27,645 nucleotides of DNA. Origin: Pelargonium cotyledonis (Eukaryota; Streptophyta; Magnoliopsida; Geraniales; Geraniaceae). The translations under genes were made by a program, and so were the position numbers. Where the stretch lies: NCBI GenBank assembly GCA_036897625.1, contig JAYMTA010000506.1, positions 1 through 27,645 on the forward strand, written 5' to 3'. The notes beneath the pieces were generated by a model. The model was given only the letters and a program-made list of their open reading frames with translations, was not told the origin of the DNA and made no database searches. Of the stretch, positions 21,401 to 27,645 are shown piece by piece; position 1 is the stretch's first letter, and the number at the start of each line of letters is the position of its first letter.

Positions 21401-23803
21401 ACAAAGTCAGAACTTTCGTATCCTACAGTAAAAATTTGTAGGACAAAAATGGGTACAGCTGAAACAGATTCTTAAAATTATTTGGCATGTGACAAAGTGA
21501 AATTTATACCTCTACACCGCCTATGCAGAACAGAACCACCAGAAGCTCAATGAACCAATATGACATAAACTCATAAAGTACGACCAAGAAGCATGAAGCA
21601 ATAATAACAAACAGGACTGCTGATGTTGTGTTGATATCTACAATACCGCTAGAACCTAAGGGTTTGTCATTTGGAATCTCATCTGCAGCATCCTACAACA
21701 ATAAAATAACAAAAATGTTTAAATCAGCAAAGCATTCATAAACTGCAAGAAGCAAGGGATGGAAAAATTCATGCTATGTGAATTAGCCAAATTTGGCAGA
21801 ATATTACCTTTAATAACTGGTCCTGTTCAATAGCTGCTTCTCTGGCACTCCACGCAGACCAATATGATGCACACAAAATTGTACCAACAGCCATCAACCA
21901 TAGAAATACTTCGGCTATGTCGACTAGTGGTCTCTGTGGAGAGTACAATTGCACGGACACTGCAAAATGACTCAAACTTTAGGAGGCTATCCTCTAAGGC
22001 GGCAATGCTAATATGCTATAGCTACAACTAGGCAAAATGCCAGAGATGCTATCACTCAGAATTCAGAAAGAGAAATTATGTAGATAATTTCTTTTTATAA
22101 TTATTCTTCTTCCTTTGTTTCAATCAAGCCTAACATATTAAACTTAAAACTTACCGGATGAATTATTCAGTATCATTTTTTCCAAGTTTGCACCAGCATC
22201 ATGTGGGAGCATGACAGCTGATATGTGTATATCCAAATCAGCTTCATCTGGATCACAAACCATCTTGTAAAGTTCTGCAAAGTGATAAAAACACGTTTGA
22301 AACATATGAATAGTGGTGGCAGAGTGGCAGACATCAACTCATTAGCAATGTGTTCCATCTCTAGTCGTTTAAGAGGAGAAGTAATGAGACCGGTGAGAAT
22401 TTTTTTTTACCTTAATGCACTGCATACCTTTTTGGTTATTTATGATGAGGACAGCTGAAGCACCAGCAGCTTGTGCATTATGTGCCTTGGTTGTGAATGT
22501 GCAATTACCTCGCTCGACAATGATGACTTCTCCAGTAAGCTATCACAAGTTAGCGCACGAGACCTTTAGTATTATCAAACATATACTACATTTTCCCTAT
22601 GAGTATGAAAATTTATAGACATGTGAGGTCAGAAAGAAAACCTTATTCTTTGGCGGATGGCAACAATTACGAGGATCTGCAAGAGTAAGGCGGGTATGGT
22701 TTGCATTTTTCTCCTTGGACACAATAGCAGTGCCAAACCTAGCACCCACCCCCACAAACTCGCTATCCTCTAATCCATCAACCCAAGTTTGAACTTTTAC
22801 CTGTAAAAATAAATATTCAATTAATCAATATTATTGATATATGATAAAAATTTAAACCACTCCAAGGCTAAGAAAAATAAAGTTTCATAACTATAGTCAA
22901 ACCCGACATTATTGCAAACCATATACAATATCTCGACACCAAACTAATAGGCAAGTTGCATAGAAACATAAGTACATGTCCTTCCTAGTAATATAACTCA
23001 ACCAAGCATTCACGCATTTTGAGCTAGTTTACAAGCCAAACAAAAAAATTACAAAAATGGGTGTAATGACCCATATCAATAAATTCCTACACACACAGAA
23101 ACTTAAGAAAATATATAAATTAAAAAGAAAAATCATGACCAAGGACAGTATGTGACAAAATCCAAAATATAACCCAAAAAAATACTGAAGGATAAAATAT
23201 AAAAGGAAGATAAAATTTTCACAATCCAGCAATCTACTAGTACTCAATATAGTATATGAAAAAAAAAAAAACTAGATTCATATTAACTTTTAAATTCTCA
23301 AAAACCAATTCTATTTCAACTTAAGAAACAAGTAAAACTCAACCGAGCTCAAATCACAATCATTTCAGCAATCTACTACTAATCAATAAAATGATGAGAA
23401 AGAAAGAAAAAAGCAGTTATATATAAAGTTAAATGATCAAAACCCTATTCAACTCTAAATCGCAAAACAGAACAATCTCAATTCATTTCATAAATTCAAA
23501 ACACCACTATCTTCAAACTGAAACATGATCCCCCACAGTTACAAATGAATTTAATTGCACAAAATAAGTATTTTAAACAAAATTAAGCAAGACCCAAGTG
23601 AGAAAACACAGAAAGCAGAGCTGGGTCGAAGAGATAATCAGCATCCAGCATACCAAAACGAAGTCGTTTTCACAACCAGGCTTCTTGGGTGCTGAATCGT
23701 CGTCGTGCACTATGTCCCCAGCTGAGACCAGAGAAAATTGGCCGCACAGTAGCAAAATCAGTGCCGATGCGAACAAAAAACACGAAAGCCCTCGTGAATC
23801 CAT
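18484..23803 (-). CDS. SPPL2: Signal peptide peptidase-like protease with PA domain (SPPL2/SPPL4 type)
   Basis: Exons on the minus strand are 23803-23654, 22800-22642, 22539-22428, 22274-22155, 21959-21808, 21692-21510, 21322-21288, 20732-20576, 20371-20318, 20000-19908, 19802-19660, 19001-18931, 18779-18696 and 18608-18484. They encode 545 residues in frame, the usual family length. A signal peptide (1-28) is followed by a lumenal protease-associated domain (about 60-180) with N-glycosylation sequons at N84, N115 and N178. Nine membrane helices start near 197. Catalytic Asp387 lies in the YD motif (FLYDIFW), Asp440 in GFGD and the PAL motif at 494-496, so the aspartyl protease should be active. 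Plant members reside in endosomal or vacuolar membranes and cleave type II membrane proteins; plant substrates are largely unknown. SPPL4 is the close Arabidopsis paralogue, so the exact orthologue assignment is by gene order. Confidence 0.95.
19393..19618 (-). mobile_element. TRIM (miniature LTR retrotransposon) in an SPPL intron
   Basis: On the minus strand, two direct repeats, 19618-19545 and 19462-19393, both begin with TG (TGCTAAGAGTATA and TGTTGAAGTATAG). They stay alignable throughout and end in CTCTACG and CTCTACA. Immediately after the first comes TGGTATCAAAGTC (from 19544), a near match to the primer-binding site for initiator tRNA-Met. The interior is only 82 bases with no coding capacity. 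The flanking pentamers CTTGC (19388-19392) and TTTGC (19619-19623) differ by one base and look like the 5 bp target duplication. It sits in the intron between coding exons 11 and 12, in the gene's own orientation. Confidence 0.75.
22801..23653 (-). other. Large first intron of SPPL
   Basis: This 853-base intron has standard GT and AG ends. It is AT-rich with A-rich homopolymers on the plus strand (about 23258-23270). No RNA gene, repeat or transposon terminus was recognised. Confidence 0.6.
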
Positions 23804-24180
23804 GGATCGCTCGAGCCCTCCTAGCGAGATTGAAGAAGACCCAGCTACGTTCTCTTCCTCTGCATCACCAATTTCAGCTCACAAGCTCAACGAGACGATC
23901 GCGAGCAAGAAGGTTCTGGTTCTTAGCACAAATCGAAGAACCAATTAATTAATTATAGGCGTAAATATTATATTTGAAATAAAATTTAAATATTGCTGAG
24001 AAATTGAATGCGCAGTGGATCTACCGAAGAAGCGATGATTGCAAGTGATGTTGCAGAGTGTGACGTTTAACAAGAAAGATAAGTTGCAGAGAAAACGTCG
24101 TCGTACAGATCCGTGAGTGGTTACAAAATAGTAAACGGCATCATTTGGTGCTATATGACGTAGGGCCAACAATTCGGGTT
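23804..24180 (-). promoter_or_regulatory. SPPL leader and upstream region
   Basis: The GC-richer stretch 23804-23940 is the probable 5' untranslated region, directly before the start codon (context GATCCATGG). An AT-rich stretch with TATAATTAATT on the minus strand lies at about 23945-23957 and could hold a weak TATA element. ACGT cores lie near 24095 and 24158. No start site is determined. Confidence 0.4.
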
Positions 24181-24500
24181 TCGGGTTGACAATGCCTAAC
24201 TCAAACCCAATTCGGAAGAGGTGAGGCTGATTTTAGATTCACTCTCGAGTTTCACATATGTAAAATATACAAATTTGTAAAATCGAACACAAAAACTAAC
24301 TGGAATCTGTAAAAATATAAATCAATATTTGAAAATTTGAGTTGAAATTATCAATTTTTAATATGAACATATGATAATTATAAAATTATTTTATCTTTGC
24401 ATGAGATCACCGACAATATATTGATTATGAATTAACTTGTAGTAGTGTTATTTTTTGTAACTTTGTTAGACTTTCAAAGTATGTTTACCATTTGCACATT
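24181..24500. other. AT-rich intergenic DNA
   Basis: No gene was seen. CTTGTAGTAGTG at 24437-24448 resembles the right terminus of plant CACTA transposons (CTTGTAGTG), but no matching CACTAC left end was found nearby. Confidence 0.35.
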
Positions 24501-24509
24501 CCGTAGGTC

Positions 24510-24830
24510 AGAAATTTGTTTTTAGGAGACGGTCAAACATAAGTCGTTTTTTATGTGACACTATAGGAGACAGGGCAATGGGTCGTTTTCTAAGTGAACT
24601 TTAGGCGACATATGGTTTCAGCTAAGCCTTCCTGAACTGAAATACGATTTTCATTTCTCATTTCTTATCCTCGAGATTCTCTCACGTCAATCATTAGCGC
24701 GGCCTCTTCGTGCCTCCCCCCGATCTCTCTTCCTACGACTTTCGCCTCTTTCGCACTGCCATCAGCCACAAGGAGAATCTCATCATTGACACCGAGAGAA
24801 GAAGGTGAAACCCTAAATACATATAGAATC
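24510..24830. mobile_element. Possible CACTA-type remnant with an adjacent GC-richer fragment
   Basis: Short repeated blocks TAGGAGAC (24523, 24564), GTCGTTTT (24543, 24592) and TTAGGCGACATATGG (24602) resemble the sub-terminal repeat arrays of plant CACTA elements. They are followed by a GC-richer segment, 24665-24815, with CT-rich sequence and GAAACCCTAAAT, resembling a gene's leader or first exon. No intact reading frame is present. It could be a captured gene fragment. The evidence is texture only. Confidence 0.3.
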
Positions 24831-24930
24831 TGAAATCTAATGTTCCAACACTTTAAAACAATCATAAGCTACTCTCAAAAGGAAAATGTGTCATACGTAG
24901 CTGAAAATCAGACTATCTTGAGAATAATAA

Positions 24931-25014
24931 TTCATTATCGAAAATATATAAATTGGAACACTGATATAACGATTCAGTATCGAAAATATATAAATTGGAA
25001 CATTGATATAACAA
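24931..25014. repeat. Tandem duplication, two units of 42 bp
   Basis: Units 24931-24972 and 24973-25014 share CGAAAATATATAAATTGGAA followed by CA(C/T)TGATATAAC and differ at only a few positions. Non-coding. Confidence 0.85.
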
Positions 25015-25182
25015 GTGACTTCGAAAATCTTCAGTTAGCTTCATAACACAGCTTCTATAATATATGGGGTAGTTTACAAGTCTCACTAATGTAGACTGTA
25101 CATTCATGCTGTCCTCGACTCAGATCATTCAAACAAGATACGAAAATTTCAAACATACTGTAAGATATAAACGAAAAGTTTA

Positions 25183-25425
25183 GGAGCGGGAGACAGGACA
25201 CCACTGAACTTCGTAAGTGATATCAACAGATTGGGCTGAAACTCGCACGATCCAACCGAAAGGGGCAATATGTTTGCGTTTAGAGCTCGTTTGAGGGGTC
25301 GTTTTGGTGCGGGAGATGGGACACCACAGGACTTCGTAAGTGATGTCAACACATTAGGCTGAAACTCCCACAATCCAAACGAAAGGGGTCATATTTTCAC
25401 GTTTGAGCATGTCTAACGGGTGTTT
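25183..25425. repeat. Tandem repeat, two units of about 123 bp
   Basis: The units start at 25183 (GGAGCGGGAGACAGGACACC) and 25306 (GGTGCGGGAGATGGGACACC). Both continue with ACTTCGTAAGTGAT, CAACA, GGCTGAAACTC and CGAAAGGGG. They give a repeated minus-strand reading frame with no recognised similarity. The segment has the composition of transposon-derived DNA. Confidence 0.75.
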
Positions 25426-25429
25426 TGGC

Positions 25430-25800
25430 CATTTTTACTGTTTTCGGATATTTTTTTATTCAAGTTGTTATCTACTAGGATTTGGGTCCGAAGCTATAAA
25501 TAGTTACTGCTTCCTATGGTTATTAGCTTATGTTTTGATTTCATAATTTCAAGGAAGATATTAAGGTTTCTCCATCCCTGTCTTGGTTGTTCGGCTGTCA
25601 ATCCTAATAAGAGTTGCATCAAGTTTCATAAAAGATTCAACGTCATTCAAGACTCGAGAAAAGTAAGACTTGATAAAAAGAAACAAGGTTGTGAAGTTCA
25701 TACCATTCTTCTTCTATTGCAGGAAGCCTCCGCAAAAACTATATTTACATATAAGATAAGCATTCCTCTCTGTCTAAGAAAGCCGGCTTTCTAGAAACCT
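25430..25800 (+). other. Possible LTR-like remnant
   Basis: CTATAAATAGTTACTGC at 25494-25510 is a good TATA motif, followed by a leader-like sequence and no gene, the arrangement seen in LTRs of plant retrotransposons. No second LTR, primer-binding site or polyprotein fragment was found, so it could equally be a promoter relic. It lies just beyond the 3' end of the MurE-like gene. Confidence 0.25.
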
Positions 25801-25910
25801 ACATTTAGCAGGGGCAGGATAAAATAAAACCATAATTGATCAAACGTTATAAATAAAACAATTATGTATAATCCAAAAACTATGAACTACTAAGTAACTG
25901 CAGAATTAAC

Positions 25911-27645
25911 TTACCACCATGGAAATTCACTATTATCTATTCCCGCTAAACGAAGCTTATCAACATACTGCAGTGCTTTACGGCACTCGTCCCGGTCATC
26001 AAAGAGCTTCTTTTTGTCACCTTCTATCTGATAAGATTCATGGCCTTTGCCGGCAACAATCTGCAATAACATTAACGGACATATACATCAAACTATAATC
26101 ACAATTGCATGTGAACTATAAGCCATCCATCAAACAAAATTAGACGAGAAAAACTGAAACTTCTCTTTTCATCTATCTCCCAACTACATTTGTCAAGGGT
26201 CATTTACAGACACCTATGGTATTTTACAAATTGCTGTATGTGGACAAATGTTTATTTTCTATTATTGATATTTTCAAGACAATCGACGTGAAAGTTCTTA
26301 TAATCAGCAGCATTTAAAGGCATCTCTTCCCGCTGTCAGGTGATTGTGCAAAAATTCTAAGAATTGGATAATAGTGGCAAAAGGGTCTCTGGAACTTACA
26401 ATCATATCAACTTCCTTGCCCATCGCAACAGCACAACGAATAGCTACCCGTCTAATATCATGCAGGTAAAGCGTGTGACCATTTGGAAGAGGCGGATAGT
26501 AATCATTTTCTCTCTGTTTCATGTAATGTTGCATTGTCAATCCTACACCTGCCAACATATCATCCAAGATGTCCACTGGATGGAACATCCAAGAGTTACC
26601 ATTAGCATTGACCAATAATTATAAATTTATCAAACTTTATATTTGTCACACAAGTGAACTGATCTCAGTTATATAGATATTATCGGTCTCACTGTAAATA
26701 CTTTTTGGCTGTATTGTATCTCATACCCCATTACTAGTAATGGCAACAATTCATTATACAGCTGTTCACACTTCACAGTACTTACACGGGTTTTCATTCC
26801 TTGGATTGCCAGAAGTTAGAATTGTCACGTCACTTTTCTCAGTCGCAATCTTCACCATCGTGGGCCTTTTCCCTCTGTCTCTCTCCCCATCACAGCCAAA
26901 AACTTCACATTAGATGAAAAGTTGGTCAGCATGGAAAATAACTCCAATTATAATTGAACTTTTAAGTAATGAGTATCAGAATCAATACTCAAACTTTAAT
27001 TTACATAATGTCAAGACAAAGTAAGGTGCTCTAAAAGACTAGGAGGATTCATTTATTTATTTTTCATATAGCTTCACATTTGAAGAAAATGCAATGAGCG
27101 TACCAGTAATTATTCTCTTTGCTCTCAGCTCTTTTATGGAGTCAAGTAATCTAGACAATGCGTCGGGAGTATGAGCATAATCAACTATTACACCAAATGC
27201 TTGTTTTTCATCAATGAGCTCACACCTACCCGGGACTCTATCAACCTCTTCGATCCCTCTAACAATGTCCTCCAATTGTGCCCCAACTGCGATCCCAACA
27301 GCGACAGCAGCAAGAATGTTGTAAACATTATGCTTCCAAAGCAACCCTGACGAAATCTCCAATACACCATTTGGTGAATTTACTGAAACCCGTGCATCAA
27401 ACAAAGAGAGCTCAAACTTTAATGGATGAACATCTGCATTTTTGTTCTCAATTGCAAAGGTCACAACTGGCACAGTGGGGTTTCCTTTTTCAATGAAGAA
27501 AGGTGCGTATGGGTCATCAATGTTCACAATTTTCCTGTGCCTCACAGGATCCACCATCCTCGAAAATAACTTAGCCTTAGCATCCCTATACTTCTCCTCC
27601 GTAACGTGAAAATCCATGTGGTCCCTTGTTAAGTTTGTAAAAACT
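25911..27645 (-). CDS. MURE: Plastid MurE-like Mur ligase, C-terminal part (gene continues beyond window)
   Basis: Visible minus-strand exons are 27645-27104 (open at its 5' side), 26902-26786, 26575-26400 and 26060-25911, all in frame. Present are the central Mur ligase motif [12 protein letters not shown], then [23 protein letters not shown] and [14 protein letters not shown] in the C-terminal half, and VAGKGHE near the end. The ATP-binding GKT loop and transit peptide lie off the window. Bacterial MurE adds meso-diaminopimelate to the peptidoglycan precursor. Moss MurE supports chloroplast division, while in Arabidopsis the protein associates with the plastid-encoded RNA polymerase and is needed for chloroplast development. 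The family's DNPR motif reads GNPR here. The frame stops after EFPWW, a few residues short of the usual end, at a TAA that overlaps a consensus splice donor. Confidence 0.92.

Noticed and set aside
23598-23952. Two overlapping plus-strand frames (116 and 87 codons)
   Set aside because: They are antisense to SPPL exon 1 and its leader. The minus-strand frame has a signal peptide and continues in frame through 13 further exons.
25149-25373. 74-codon minus-strand frame with an internal protein repeat
   Set aside because: The protein repeat is just the translation of a two-unit DNA repeat of transposon-like composition. No known domain, start context or splice support.
1-27645. CRISPR arrays, bacterial operons, viral genes or toxin genes
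   Set aside because: None is present. Repeats here are plant microsatellites, tandem duplications and transposon relics, and all genes are intron-bearing plant genes.

Overview
This is plant nuclear DNA, almost certainly from a eudicot. It is AT-rich, its genes are split by many GT-AG introns, and all four recognisable genes are closest to land-plant families. No organellar, bacterial or viral gene was seen. I found no sign of an undescribed molecular system; the interest lies in gene order, small mobile elements and some sequence details.

Layout. Positions 1-4740 are AT-rich intergenic DNA and hold several diverged copies of one repeat family. A YODA-type MAPKKK gene (YDA, plus strand) begins with a leader near 4745. 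It has a 1.5 kb leader intron built of nested repeats, and its coding exons run 6660-11108. Its 3' untranslated region probably contains an intron carrying a MITE (11392-11762). A PIP1 aquaporin gene (minus strand, 14195-12272) lies tail to tail with YDA. From 14310 to 18480 is intergenic DNA with microsatellites, a tandem duplication, a SINE-like element and a decayed hAT-like element. A signal peptide peptidase-like gene with a PA domain (SPPL2/SPPL4 type, minus strand, 23803-18484, 14 exons) follows; one of its introns holds a complete-looking 226 bp TRIM retrotransposon. Positions 23960-25900 are intergenic and rich in transposon remnants. The 3' part of a plastid MurE-like ligase gene (minus strand) runs off the right edge.

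The splice models for YDA (864 aa), PIP1 (286 aa) and SPPL (545 aa) each keep frame across every junction and give lengths normal for their families. From memory, the Arabidopsis orthologues MurE, SPPL2 and YDA are the consecutive loci At1g63680, At1g63690 and At1g63700, while a PIP1 gene (At1g01620) lies beside the SPPL2 paralogue SPPL4 (At1g01650). The window therefore looks like the unfractionated ancestral block. The four genes act in unrelated processes (stomatal and embryo patterning, water transport, intramembrane proteolysis, plastid development), so the arrangement is inherited order and not an operon-like unit.
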